Positions 29,255 to 37,352 of a stretch of DNA of 64,000 nucleotides are shown here, one piece after another (position 1 is the stretch's first letter; each line of letters starts with the position of its first letter). The notes under the pieces were generated by a model that did no database searches, was not told where the DNA came from, and saw nothing but the letters and a program-made list of their open reading frames with translations. Origin of the DNA: Planctomycetota bacterium (GTDB lineage Bacteria; Planctomycetota; SZUA-567; H5-PLA8); assembly GCA_015075375.1 (NCBI GenBank), contig JABTUM010000001.1, positions 3,195,895 through 3,259,894 on the forward strand, read 5' to 3'. Position numbers and translations under genes: made by a program.

Positions 29255-29695
29255 TTACTCGCAAAAAATCCGCACCGTCTCGCCTTGGGGACCGTTGACG
29301 TCGACGGCCAGCTCGTTGAGCGCCTCGATCAGTTCATCAGGCTCGAGTTGCGAAAGCTTCGCGGCGTCGATGCCTTTGGCGCGCAGAGCTTCGCGGGCGT
29401 CGTTGGGCAGCAACGCGCCCAGGCGCACGCCGGCGCGGACGAGGCTTAACGGGATGCGCACGTTCACCTTGACCTGTGCGCTTCCTGCATCGTTGACGGT
29501 CACGCGCAGATACTTGGGGAGCGGCTTGCCGGGTTCGCCCGATGGACCGGCGTTGGCTTCGTAGCGTTCGTCCACGCCTCCGAAGCCGCTGGGTTCGGCC
29601 GGCTTGTTCAGGCGCTCCAACAGCTTCGCGGCTTCGTCGGCCGTGATTTTGCCGGCGGCGAGCATGTCCAGCACCTGGCGTTGATGGTCGCTCAT
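29255..29695 (-). CDS. SHOCT-like domain protein
   Basis: A 146-residue protein. Residues 1-32 (RQVLDMLAAGKITADEAAKLLERL) form the short helical SHOCT-like unit; residues 60-146 have a conserved beta-rich part (YLRVTVNDAGSAQVKVNVRIPLSL) as in YvlB/LiaX-related proteins. There is no signal peptide. The gene is 23 bp downstream of a DUF2089 regulator gene and ends at a terminator, forming a two-gene operon. Confidence 0.82.
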   Translation of the reverse strand: MSDHQRQVLDMLAAGKITADEAAKLLERLNKPAEPSGFGGVDERYEANAGPSGEPGKPLPKYLRVTVNDAGSAQVKVNVRIPLSLVRAGVRLGALLPNDAREALRAKGIDAAKLSQLEPDELIEALNELAVDVNGPQGETVRIFCE

Positions 29696-29718
29696 GGGGC
29701 GGTCCTCCTCGTAAAAGG

Positions 29719-30069
29719 TTACGGCAACAGTTCCAGCGCCTGCGCAACGGTAATCTCGCCGCGCGCTAAGCGGTCCAGCACCACACTCCGTTCGTCCGGA
29801 GCTTCGAAAGCGGCGTCGAGCTGTTTCGAGACCGCGTTGAGCCGGTTCTTGACCGTGGGGTAACTGATGTCGAAAAGTTCCTCCATGCGGCGCAGGTTGC
29901 CGTGGACGCGCACGAAAGCGCAGACGAAAGCCTGATCGTCAGGGCTTAGCCGCGCCAAGGGCGGAAGCTCAAAGCTGCCTTCCAGACGGCTCTTGCAAGG
30001 CCCGCAGGAAAAGGCGCTGAGGACCATCGCTTGTCCGCATTGGGGGCAGGCCGGGGGTAGCTTTTCCAT
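29719..30069 (-). CDS. DUF2089 family zinc-ribbon/HTH protein
   Basis: A 116-residue likely DNA-binding protein. The N-terminal zinc ribbon has two Cys pairs (CPQCG and CGPC) and the middle holds a sigma-region-4-like helix-turn-helix (DDQAFVCAFVRVHGNLRRMEE, SYPTVKNRLNAV). The C-terminus repeats a SHOCT-like motif (VVLDRLARGEITVAQALELL), matching that of its downstream partner. ATG 30069 with GGAG 9 bp upstream is used; GTG 30084 is an alternative. It probably regulates its own operon. Upstream is an unusually AT-rich block (30107-30165). Confidence 0.85.
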   Translation of the reverse strand: MEKLPPACPQCGQAMVLSAFSCGPCKSRLEGSFELPPLARLSPDDQAFVCAFVRVHGNLRRMEELFDISYPTVKNRLNAVSKQLDAAFEAPDERSVVLDRLARGEITVAQALELLP

Positions 30070-30288
30070 TTCCTGAATCTCCACAGGGCCTTCGGATGCA
30101 TTATTGATGGCTCTTCATTAACTATTTCAATAAATACAATAAATAAAATTAACTATCTTGAGTACCTGGCGGTTTTATGGGCTTAAACGTACTTTACGGT
30201 TCTTGGGCTGGAGGCTTGATTCCGAGCTTCTTAACTCTTATTATGAACGAGCTTATAGGTGTGACGTACGGGGTAGGGGGGATGGACC

Positions 30289-30573
30289 ATGCGGCGCAGC
30301 GAGCCCGGTCTAGGGCGAATTGTCGGCCTTTATTTTTTAGGATCGCCCTTCGATCCCAATCCGGACAAGCCCAGCAAAGCCTTTTGGGTCTCCTCGATCG
30401 GCGAAGACTTCGCCGATTCGGTGGTTCCGGTGGTCGTGAAGGTGAAGCCGGAAGTATCCAAGGAAGAGCTGATCAAGCAACTCAAGGAACTGGTGCGTTC
30501 GCTGGAGCGGTCGGGGCTGTATCAGCAGATCGATCCGGATACCACCGTTCCAGGCAGCGGTTCCAAAGACTGA
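30289..30573 (+). CDS. Small hypothetical protein
   Basis: A 94-residue protein of unknown function: a hydrophobic beginning (GRIVGLYFLGSP), a beta-rich middle (SVVPVVVKVKPE) and a helix (SKEELIKQLKELVRSLERSG). It is 10 bp before the phzF start on the same strand, so the two are likely cotranscribed. Confidence 0.55.
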   Translation: MRRSEPGLGRIVGLYFLGSPFDPNPDKPSKAFWVSSIGEDFADSVVPVVVKVKPEVSKEELIKQLKELVRSLERSGLYQQIDPDTTVPGSGSKD

Positions 30574-30582
30574 CGCCCCGCC

Positions 30583-31488
30583 GTGGACCTCTGGCAGATC
30601 GATGCCTTTACCGACCGGCCCTTTGCGGGGAACCCGGCGGCGGTCTGCTTCCTCGATAAACCTCGCCCCGCCGCCTGGATGCAGGCTCTAGCGGCGGAGA
30701 TGAACCTCTCGGAGACGGCATTTCTGCTGCCGGGGTTTTCCAAAGGTTCTCCACAAGCTATCAACACTCACTTGGGCACTTCTAAACCTATTTCAAGCAC
30801 GTTGGACGCAAGTTTTAACGCGTCAGCGACAGGTTTTCCACAGTCGGAGTGGCGGCTGCGCTGGTTTACCCCTCAGACCGAAGTGAAATTGTGCGGGCAC
30901 GCAACCCTAGCGGCGGCGCATGCGCTATGGGAAAGCGGCATTATTGAATCGAGTCAAATACTTGCCTTTGAGACGTTGAGCGGAACCTTGCGGGCCCGAC
31001 GTTCCGATAAATGGATCGATCTAAACTTCCCCATTGATGTCCCCCAGGCTTTGGTTGGCCATCAGTCAATAGAATCGATTCAATTATTGGCGGAAGCGCT
31101 GGGCGAGCAACCACGGAGTGTTACTCGTGGGAGGCTCTATTTTTTGGTCGAGCTGGCCGAGGCCGAAGCGATTCGGAGCTTTCAACCGGATATGGAGGCG
31201 CTGCGACGGCTGCAGGACGGCGTCTGCGTGACTGCCCGAAGCGACGACGACGCATTTGATTTCGTTTCGCGCTTCTTCGCGCCGGGGTTGGGGATAGACG
31301 AAGATCCGGTTACCGGCTCGGCGCATTGCCTTCTGGCGCCGTTTTGGGGTCGGAAGTTGAAGAAGACCGAGTTGATGGGTTATCAGGCTTCGGCGCGCGG
31401 TGGGGTGGTTCGGGTGGCCTTGGCAGGCGATCACGTGCGGCTGAGCGGCCAAGCGGTGACGATCTTCCGCGGCAAGCTTACTACCTAA
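30583..31488 (+). CDS. PhzF-family epimerase/isomerase-like protein with an in-frame insertion
   Basis: A 301-residue PhzF-fold protein from GTG 30583. Family hallmarks: IDAFTDRPFAGNPAAVC, MNLSETAF with catalytic-type Glu44, LRWFTPQTEVKLCGHATLAAAH, and DPVTGSAHCLLAPFW. Between SETAF and LRWFTP the usual linker is about ten residues; here it is 44, so about 33 extra residues (roughly 52-85) are inserted. Their DNA is AT-rich and full of TTTTCCACA-like motifs. The insertion falls on a surface loop and may be tolerated. Substrate is unknown. Confidence 0.85.
   Translation: MDLWQIDAFTDRPFAGNPAAVCFLDKPRPAAWMQALAAEMNLSETAFLLPGFSKGSPQAINTHLGTSKPISSTLDASFNASATGFPQSEWRLRWFTPQTEVKLCGHATLAAAHALWESGIIESSQILAFETLSGTLRARRSDKWIDLNFPIDVPQALVGHQSIESIQLLAEALGEQPRSVTRGRLYFLVELAEAEAIRSFQPDMEALRRLQDGVCVTARSDDDAFDFVSRFFAPGLGIDEDPVTGSAHCLLAPFWGRKLKKTELMGYQASARGGVVRVALAGDHVRLSGQAVTIFRGKLTT
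30734..30842 (+). repeat. In-frame insertion in phzF with DnaA-box-like motifs (cluster C)
   Basis: The segment begins and ends with GGTTTTCCA (30734-30742 and 30832-30840). It contains TTCTCCACA (30747-30755), CTATCAACA (30758-30766) and TTTTCCACA (30834-30842). It is much richer in A and T than the rest of phzF and corresponds to the extra residues absent from other PhzF proteins. Confidence 0.55.
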
Positions 31489-31511
31489 GCCCTCGACAGA
31501 TATTACCGTAA

Positions 31512-31531
31512 TTTACAAATATTCTTGTAAA
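31512..31531. promoter_or_regulatory. Inverted repeat upstream of the heparinase-like gene
   Basis: TTTACAA and TTGTAAA are separated by 6 bp in an AT-rich stretch about 85-100 bp before the start. It is a candidate operator. Confidence 0.35.
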
Positions 31532-31578
31532 GCAGCACTGAAATCATGCGATTTTTGCTGAGGAATGTGTGCGATGCT

Positions 31579-31604
31579 CTCCGTTGTCCTGTATACGAAC
31601 GGAG
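31579..31604 (+). promoter_or_regulatory. Hairpin overlapping the ribosome site of the heparinase-like gene
   Basis: CTCCGTT (31579-31585) pairs with AACGGAG (31598-31604), whose last bases begin the GGAGGG ribosome site (31601-31606) of the ATG at 31614. Folding would hide the site, so translation may be controlled. Confidence 0.4.
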
Positions 31605-31613
31605 GGCCTGATC

Positions 31614-33998
31614 ATGCGGAGAACCTTGACGGGATCGGCCTTAATTGCCTGCATTTGCGTAATTTGCACTCCTATTTGCAAAGCTGGATCGGCGGAACAT
31701 CCGGCGCTTTGGTTCGGCAAAAGCGATATCCCTACCCTGCAGCAAAGAACGAAGGACCCATCGCTCGCCGAGCTTTGGGGGCGCGTGCAGCAGGCGGCGT
31801 TGAGCCCGCCGCGGGACTTCGATATCCGTGGCGTCCAGGCCGCCGGTGTTGCGTATAACCTCACGGGCGACGCCAAGTTCGCTCGCCCGGCCATCCAGAT
31901 CCTGCTCCGTATCGCGAAAGACACCTCCTGGCCCACGCGCAAAGGAACCGGGCACGGCGACATCAAGTGGTGCGGACTCGAAACGGGGACCAACGCCAAG
32001 GTCCTTGGAACGGGCTACGACCTGCTCTACCACGCCATGAGTGCCGAGGAGCGAAAAACCATCCGCGAGTGCCTGGTTCAGCGCGTCTGGCCGAAGTATC
32101 TGGCCGCGTTTGCGGGCGGGCCGGGGCGGAACGGGCATCCCACAGATACCGATGGGCATTACGAATGGTGGACGGACACCTACTGCAACTGGGCGGCGTG
32201 GTTGAGTGGCGGGGTGGGGGTCAGCGCGCTGGCATTTTACGATGAGGAACCGCTGGCCAAGCAGGTCGTCGAGCAGGTGGTCAAGAGCATGGTGAATCTG
32301 AAGGCGGCCTTCGACCAGAAGGTCGAGGACGGAGGTTGGGACGAAGGGCCGATGTACTGGAGCACCACCTTCGGGCACGCGGTTTATTTCTTCGCGGCGC
32401 TGGAGCGGGTGACCGGGAACGATGCGGGGTTCTTCAAGCTGCCCGGCGTTGCGCTGACGCCGCAGTACCTGATCGACTTTACCGCGCCCGACGGAAAGCT
32501 TGTGGCCTTCAACGATTGCAACTTTATTACGCCGAGCTTCGTGTGCGCCGAACTGTTCCTGACCGCGACACGCTTTCAACAGCCGGCGCACGCGTGGTAC
32601 GGGGACTTTTATCGGCCCAAGTGGTTTGAGCAGGCGTTTGCGATCGTCTGGCGTCCGGCGGGACCCACGCCGACGGCGCCTCCACTTTCTGACGTGCGCT
32701 GGTACCGCGACGTACATTGGGCGGTATTTCGAACGCCCAACCTCTATGTGCCCTTCAAGGGGGGTGACTTGGGCGCCAACCACGGCCAACTCGACGCAGG
32801 AACCTTCTTGGTTTACGCGAACGGGCAACGCCTGCTGAACGATCCTGGCTACGGGAAGCGTGAGACCGAGGTGCACAATACGCTCCTGGTGGATGGGAAG
32901 GGCCAAGCCAAGAAGGGCCGCTTTGAAGGCCGCGAAGCCAGCACCGCGACGGCGCCGATCGAACGCTGCACCAAGAGCGGTCCTGATCGCTACCTGGTCT
33001 GCGACGTGTCGTCCTGCTACGAGGAGCCGCTTAAGCAGTTCCGGCGGCATATGGTGGTCTGCGACGAGGACTGGGTCATCGTCTTCGACGAACTGGCCGC
33101 AACGAAGCCGGCGCAGTTTACGCTCAACTTGCACAGCGATCAGGATTTGCAAGCGGATGCGAGCTTTCAGAACGGCGCGCGGATCGGCACGAATGCGCGC
33201 GTGACGGCGCTGGGTGAAGGCGGAAGTCAAAACAAGGTTGGGCCCAGCGGTGCGGGCAAGGCCTTCAGCGCCGCAAGTCCCGGCCCGCGAGCGGCGTGGC
33301 GGTGCTTTACGCTGCTGACGACCGGTGCGGCGACGCCGAGTGTAAAAGCCGATTTTGCGGCCGACCGGGCGGTGCTTACAGTGAACGGACAGAAGTTTAC
33401 CTTCGCGCTGCAAAGCGGTAAGCACGAATACGTTCCGCGATCTGGTTCGCCACTGACCGACCTGGCCGGAGTCTGCCCAGGCGCCGGGGCGGCTCCGGTG
33501 GCGTTGGCTTCCGCGGTGCGGACGCCGTCGCCTCAGCCCGTGCGCAACGCGACGCAAGTGGTTGCTCCGGTTCAACCAGCGGCGGCGCAGAGCGCGGTTA
33601 GCGATACCGAATTAGGGCCATGGATCGCGCGTTTGCATACGGAAATCCGCGCACGCGTGACGGCGGGCGAGCATCCGCGCGCGTTTATCCGCATCTTTGG
33701 AGCCAAAGCCGAAGCCGTTAAGGTATTGTCGGCAGACGAGAAGACCCTGCTGGTCGAGTATCGTGGCAGCAAGCTTCCTTTCGAGTGGCCTAAGCTGCGT
33801 GCACGAGAGGACTGTTTGAATCTCGCTCTGGCGTTTTGCACCTCGCCAAAGGTAGACGACTGGGTGCTCCGTGCGGTTTTTCAGATCGCCAACGGAAAGA
33901 AAGACGAAGCCGAACAGAGCTTGGCCCAGGCGGTCGCCGCTGACCCGGAAACCGGCCCGGTGGCGGTGCTGGAGGTTCGCGGCGCGTTTGGGGAATAG
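31614..33998 (+). CDS. Heparinase II/III-like polysaccharide lyase, exported
   Basis: A 794-residue secreted protein with an N-terminal signal (SALIACICVICTPICKAG); LIAC could be a lipobox. An alpha-helical toroid domain (about 40-380; GHYEWWTDTYCNW, GGWDEGPMYWSTTFGH) is followed by a beta-sandwich domain with the family signature around GANHGQLDAGTFLVYANGQRL (about 395-615). The last ~180 residues are an extra region with a Pro/Ala linker and a helical part ending EAEQSLAQAVAADPE. It probably cleaves uronate-containing polysaccharides by beta-elimination. The start follows GGAGGG by 7 bp. Confidence 0.82.
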   Translation: MRRTLTGSALIACICVICTPICKAGSAEHPALWFGKSDIPTLQQRTKDPSLAELWGRVQQAALSPPRDFDIRGVQAAGVAYNLTGDAKFARPAIQILLRIAKDTSWPTRKGTGHGDIKWCGLETGTNAKVLGTGYDLLYHAMSAEERKTIRECLVQRVWPKYLAAFAGGPGRNGHPTDTDGHYEWWTDTYCNWAAWLSGGVGVSALAFYDEEPLAKQVVEQVVKSMVNLKAAFDQKVEDGGWDEGPMYWSTTFGHAVYFFAALERVTGNDAGFFKLPGVALTPQYLIDFTAPDGKLVAFNDCNFITPSFVCAELFLTATRFQQPAHAWYGDFYRPKWFEQAFAIVWRPAGPTPTAPPLSDVRWYRDVHWAVFRTPNLYVPFKGGDLGANHGQLDAGTFLVYANGQRLLNDPGYGKRETEVHNTLLVDGKGQAKKGRFEGREASTATAPIERCTKSGPDRYLVCDVSSCYEEPLKQFRRHMVVCDEDWVIVFDELAATKPAQFTLNLHSDQDLQADASFQNGARIGTNARVTALGEGGSQNKVGPSGAGKAFSAASPGPRAAWRCFTLLTTGAATPSVKADFAADRAVLTVNGQKFTFALQSGKHEYVPRSGSPLTDLAGVCPGAGAAPVALASAVRTPSPQPVRNATQVVAPVQPAAAQSAVSDTELGPWIARLHTEIRARVTAGEHPRAFIRIFGAKAEAVKVLSADEKTLLVEYRGSKLPFEWPKLRAREDCLNLALAFCTSPKVDDWVLRAVFQIANGKKDEAEQSLAQAVAADPETGPVAVLEVRGAFGE

Positions 33999-34498
33999 CT
34001 GTGGATAACCCTATGGAAACGTTTGTGAATTGATCGTGGTTATGTTTGGCGGCATGTGAAAAGCCTGTGGAAAACTCGGTGGACAACGATGCGCTTGCAT
34101 GGCGCGACTCCCAAGTGGAAAAGCACTGGAGAAGTTTTTCGATCGGCCTAAGCGGCTCAAAGGTGGGCTTGGCTGAATGAGCCCACCCGAAACTTCAGTT
34201 CGCGCACGTGGCCGCGCAGATAGATTCCAATTGAACAAGTGTAGTTGACGATTGTAGAACGCGTTCGCAAAGGCTCGAACCTTCTGATGCAAGCGTTGCA
34301 TGCAGGGCTCATCGTTCATGCTCGCAAAAGGCTATCTCGCTCAATTCGCGCGAAGATATTCTAGAATTTTCCGAGTTTGATTTCCAACATTGCGGAGCGA
34401 ATTGCGTTGAACTGAGTTTAACTTTACGCTCGGCCGTGAAGCGCGCAGTAGATCCGTAATGGAGGCGCTTCGTAGGTGGAGGCGGAGGTCGTCGCACG
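33999..34498. other. 500-bp non-coding region with DnaA-box-like motifs
   Basis: No gene is seen here. The first 90 bp hold cluster B (34000-34087). The last 150 bp are moderately AT-rich and presumably contain the nadC promoter, though I cannot place it. Confidence 0.5.
34000..34087 (+). other. DnaA-box-like cluster B (candidate origin-associated)
   Basis: TGTGGATAA (34000-34008, perfect DnaA box complement), CTATGGAAA, TGTGAAAA (34055-34062), TGTGGAAAA (34066-34074) and GTGGACAAC (34079-34087), all in one orientation. It lies directly after the heparinase-like gene and 1.8 kb before dnaA. Confidence 0.5.
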
Positions 34499-35536
34499 AT
34501 GAGCGAGCGTAAAGAGCACGCGGGCGAAGCGGTTGCGTTGGCGTTGTACGATCGCTTGCGTTTGACGCTGCTTGAAGATTTAGGCCCCGGCGATGCAGGC
34601 GACGTGACGAGCCGCGCGCTGGTGCCCGCGGAAAGCCGCGTGCGCGCGGTGCTGCAGGCCAAGGCCGATGGCGTATTGTGCGGCATCCACTTGCTTCCCC
34701 TGATCTTCGAGATGGCCGACGAATGGCTTTCGCCGGATGCGCAGACGCGCAAGACGCAGTTGCACGAAGCGGGCGAAGCGCTGAAGGCAGGCCGTTCGGA
34801 CGCCGGGAAGGTGGCCGAGTTGGCGGCGCGGTCGGAGGCTTCGGGCTTTCGCGTAAAGCCGCTCTGCAAGGACGGTTCACGAGTTGCGCGCGGCGCGGCC
34901 GTCGCGGAGCTGGAAGGTTCGTCGCGCGCGATGCTTTTAGGCGAGCGCACGGCACTTAACCTGGTTTGTCATCTTTCGGGCGTGGCGACCCAGACGGCGC
35001 GTTACGTCGCGCAGTGCGCGGGAACGAAGGCGCGCATCGTGGATACACGCAAGACGACGCCGTTGTGGCGGGATCTCGAAAAATACGCGGTGACATGCGG
35101 CGGCGGGTTGAATCATCGCCGCGGCTTGTACGACATGGTGCTTATCAAAGACAATCACCTCGCCTTGTGGGGCGCGCGCGATCCGGCGCAAGCGGTGGCG
35201 GTGGCTCAGGCGCGCTATCCTCAATTGCCGGTGGAGATTGAAGTCACGGACCTGCCGACGCTTGCGCGCGTGTGTAAGCACAGCGCGCCGGCGTACGTGC
35301 TGCTGGATAATTTTTCTCCGGAGCGGATTCGCGAAGCGGTGGCATGGTGCGACGACTTTTATCGCTCGCGCGAGAATCGCCCGCTGCTCGAGGCTTCGGG
35401 TGGGATCACGCTGGAAACCGTTTCGGCGTACGCGCATGCAGGCGTGGACCGCATCTCGGTAGGCGCACTGACGCACTCGGCGCCGGTGCTGGATTTTTCG
35501 CTGGAGCTGGAAAATTCTCCGCGAGCGCCATCGTAG
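34499..35536 (+). CDS. nadC: Nicotinate-nucleotide diphosphorylase (carboxylating)
   Basis: Converts quinolinate and PRPP to nicotinate mononucleotide in NAD synthesis. Family features in order: LEDLGPGDAGDVTSRALV, ERTALNLVCHLSGVAT, IVDTRKTTPLWRDLEKYAV, GGGLNHRRGLYDMVLIKDNHL, IEVTDL, LLDNFSP and LEASGGI. At 345 residues it is about 60 longer than usual, because an insertion of roughly 40 residues (about 75-120) lies in the N-terminal domain. A strong GGAGG stretch precedes the ATG at 34499. nadA and nadB are not in the window. Confidence 0.93.
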   Translation: MSERKEHAGEAVALALYDRLRLTLLEDLGPGDAGDVTSRALVPAESRVRAVLQAKADGVLCGIHLLPLIFEMADEWLSPDAQTRKTQLHEAGEALKAGRSDAGKVAELAARSEASGFRVKPLCKDGSRVARGAAVAELEGSSRAMLLGERTALNLVCHLSGVATQTARYVAQCAGTKARIVDTRKTTPLWRDLEKYAVTCGGGLNHRRGLYDMVLIKDNHLALWGARDPAQAVAVAQARYPQLPVEIEVTDLPTLARVCKHSAPAYVLLDNFSPERIREAVAWCDDFYRSRENRPLLEASGGITLETVSAYAHAGVDRISVGALTHSAPVLDFSLELENSPRAPS

Positions 35537-35589
35537 CACGATTCATCTTATTCGTGTTACTCTTTGTAAACGATTGAGTAGGAGCACGT

Positions 35590-35740
35590 TAAGAACGGCT
35601 TTGTACGCCAGCGGTGCGGCGCGCGAAATCATCCCACTTGGTCGGTATTCGCGGCACTCCGTAAGCCTTGATGCGAGCGTGAATAGCGCGAATGATTAGG
35701 AAAAATGAAGAACGTATTGACAAGGTAGGGGCCGTTCTTA
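35590..35740. promoter_or_regulatory. Distant inverted repeat in the dnaA upstream region
   Basis: TAAGAACGGC (35590-35599) and GCCGTTCTTA (35731-35740) are exact reverse complements. The second arm overlaps the promoter spacer and -10 region, so a repressor bound to both arms could loop DNA and silence dnaA. Confidence 0.4.
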
Positions 35741-35744
35741 GAAT
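35717..35744 (+). promoter_or_regulatory. Predicted sigma-70 promoter of dnaA
   Basis: A perfect -35 box TTGACA (35717-35722), a 16-bp spacer, then TAGAAT (35739-35744) as -10. It implies a 5' untranslated leader of about 120 nt before the GTG start at 35871. Confidence 0.55.
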
Positions 35745-35870
35745 CCGCGCATCCGGTTAACAAAGAGCCAAATCCTTCCGGGTACACAAAAAAAAGTCCG
35801 GTAGCACGTTCGCGCGTGCGCGGGCCATTGGTTGTGCCAAGCCGTACTGCGCGCGCCGGGGAGCATTATT

Positions 35871-37256
35871 GTGGCCGAATTGCGGGTTGCTTCGTGGCAT
35901 GCCGTGCGCGAACGCCTGCAAGCAGCACTCAGTCCCGAGTCCTTCGACACGTGGTTTCAGCAGGTTGAGTTGGTCGAGTGGGACGGCGAGTGCTTGAAGC
36001 TGGCGGTCCGAAATCGGTACGTGAAGCAGTGGATCGAAGATCACTATCGTCGCGAGTTGCTTCGTGCGGCGCGCGAGGTTGAGCCGGAGACGCGCAAGGT
36101 GGAACTGCACGTGCAACCTGCGGTGACCGAACGCAACGCGCACGCCACGGCGATCGGCGGCCTACTTGAGAATGTGATTCAGCCGCTTCCGCGCGTCACT
36201 CGTGCGCCGGCCGAGGACGACCGCAGCGCGTTCGAGCGGGCGAGTTCCGGGACGGGCTGGCGCTTGGACGACTTCGTGCAGGGGGCATGCAACCGGTTGG
36301 CCTATTCGGCGGCCCGGTCGCTCGTCGATTCCCCTGCCACGGCGTACAACCCCCTCTTTTTGCACGGCGACCACGGCTTGGGCAAAACGCACCTGTTGCA
36401 GGGCCTCGAGAAGGCGCTGCGCATCGCGCGTCCAAACGCCAAGGTGAAGCTGCTCTCGTGCGAAGCCTTCGCGAACGAGTATTTGCGCGCGGTGCAGGAC
36501 CGCAAGATCGACCGCTTCCGCGAGACGTATCGTTCGAGCGACGTGCTGCTGGTGGACGACGTGCAGTTTCTGGTCGGCAAAGAGAAGACGCAGGAAGAGT
36601 TCCTCTATACCTTCGATGCCTTGGTGAATGCCGGCAAGCAGGTGGTGCTGACGGCGGACCAGGCTCCGCGGACGATCAAGGAACTCGACGCGCGGCTGCT
36701 GGCGCGTTTCCAGTCGGGGCTGGTGGTTCGGTTGGACCGGCCGGACTACGAGACGCGGGTGGAGTTAATTCAGTCGAAGGCGGTGGCGCGGCGGATGACC
36801 TTGCCGCTGGAGTTGGCCGAACTGCTGGCGATGCGGATCGACTTGAGCGTGCGCGAGCTGGAAGGCGCGGTCTGCAAGCTCTCGGCGCTGGCGGCGGCCG
36901 AAGGGCGGCTGCCCGACCGCGAGATGGCCTCGCTGGCGCTGCGCGAATTAGGATACCTGCGCGAGGGTCCGCTTTCGCCGGCCGAGATTCTGGAAGCCGT
37001 GGCTCAGCGCATGAACTTCGAAGTCGATCAGATCCGCGGCGCGAAGCGGCATGCGGGACTGGTGCAGGCGCGGCATCTGGCCATGTTCCTCTGCAAACAG
37101 CTCACGTCGTACAGCCTCAGCGAGATCGGGCGTTTCTTCGGCAACCGCGATCACAGCACCGTCCTGCACGCCGTGCGCAAGATGGACCGGCAGTTTAAGA
37201 AAGATGAGGACATGCAGCGCGAAGTTCAGGCGCTGCGCCGCGGGCTGGGACGTTAG
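35871..37256 (+). CDS. dnaA: Chromosomal replication initiator DnaA
   Basis: A 461-residue AAA+ initiator. Domain I (about 1-85) is followed by a short linker, domain III with Walker A GDHGLGKTH (166-174) and Walker B VLLVDDVQF, and domain IV, whose DNA-binding signature reads FFGNRDHSTVLHAVRKM. The GTG at 35871 follows GGGGAG by 7 bp; an in-frame start at 35832 adds 13 residues without a good site. The length is normal. dnaN, recF and gyrB do not follow, so the classic dnaA operon is broken up here. A bidirectional terminator closes the gene. Confidence 0.95.
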   Translation: MAELRVASWHAVRERLQAALSPESFDTWFQQVELVEWDGECLKLAVRNRYVKQWIEDHYRRELLRAAREVEPETRKVELHVQPAVTERNAHATAIGGLLENVIQPLPRVTRAPAEDDRSAFERASSGTGWRLDDFVQGACNRLAYSAARSLVDSPATAYNPLFLHGDHGLGKTHLLQGLEKALRIARPNAKVKLLSCEAFANEYLRAVQDRKIDRFRETYRSSDVLLVDDVQFLVGKEKTQEEFLYTFDALVNAGKQVVLTADQAPRTIKELDARLLARFQSGLVVRLDRPDYETRVELIQSKAVARRMTLPLELAELLAMRIDLSVRELEGAVCKLSALAAAEGRLPDREMASLALRELGYLREGPLSPAEILEAVAQRMNFEVDQIRGAKRHAGLVQARHLAMFLCKQLTSYSLSEIGRFFGNRDHSTVLHAVRKMDRQFKKDEDMQREVQALRRGLGR

Positions 37257-37280
37257 CGCCTCCTTATATAAGGTAGGCGC
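37256..37280. repeat. Palindrome centred on CCTTATATAAGG after dnaA
   Basis: GCGCCT and AGGCGC flank the perfect palindrome CCTTATATAAGG, with one extra T. It starts at the dnaA stop codon. Related sequences occur near 40044-40063 and 13477-13500. Confidence 0.4.
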
Positions 37281-37296
37281 ATCATCGCCGGAATGA

Positions 37297-37330
37297 AAAC
37301 AGGCCGCCCTTTGGGGCGGCCTGTTTGTTT
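37297..37330. terminator. Bidirectional terminator between dnaA and the aminotransferase gene
   Basis: An 11-bp perfect stem (arms 37299-37309 and 37314-37324) with loop TTTG is preceded by an A-run and followed by TTGTTTT, so it can serve both convergent genes. Confidence 0.9.
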
Positions 37331-37352
37331 TAACCATCTAGCGTTTAACGAG

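Larger units (their letters stand above)
35537..35870. other. 334-bp intergenic region upstream of dnaA
   Basis: No gene. It contains a good sigma-70 promoter (35717-35744), a 10-bp inverted repeat with arms 131 bp apart, and an A-run at about 35790. No convincing DnaA box was seen. Confidence 0.6.

Noticed and set aside
34011..34319. A 102-residue minus-strand frame in the 34-kb gap
   Set aside because: No ribosome site, no domain, and it covers the DnaA-box-like cluster; treated as non-coding.
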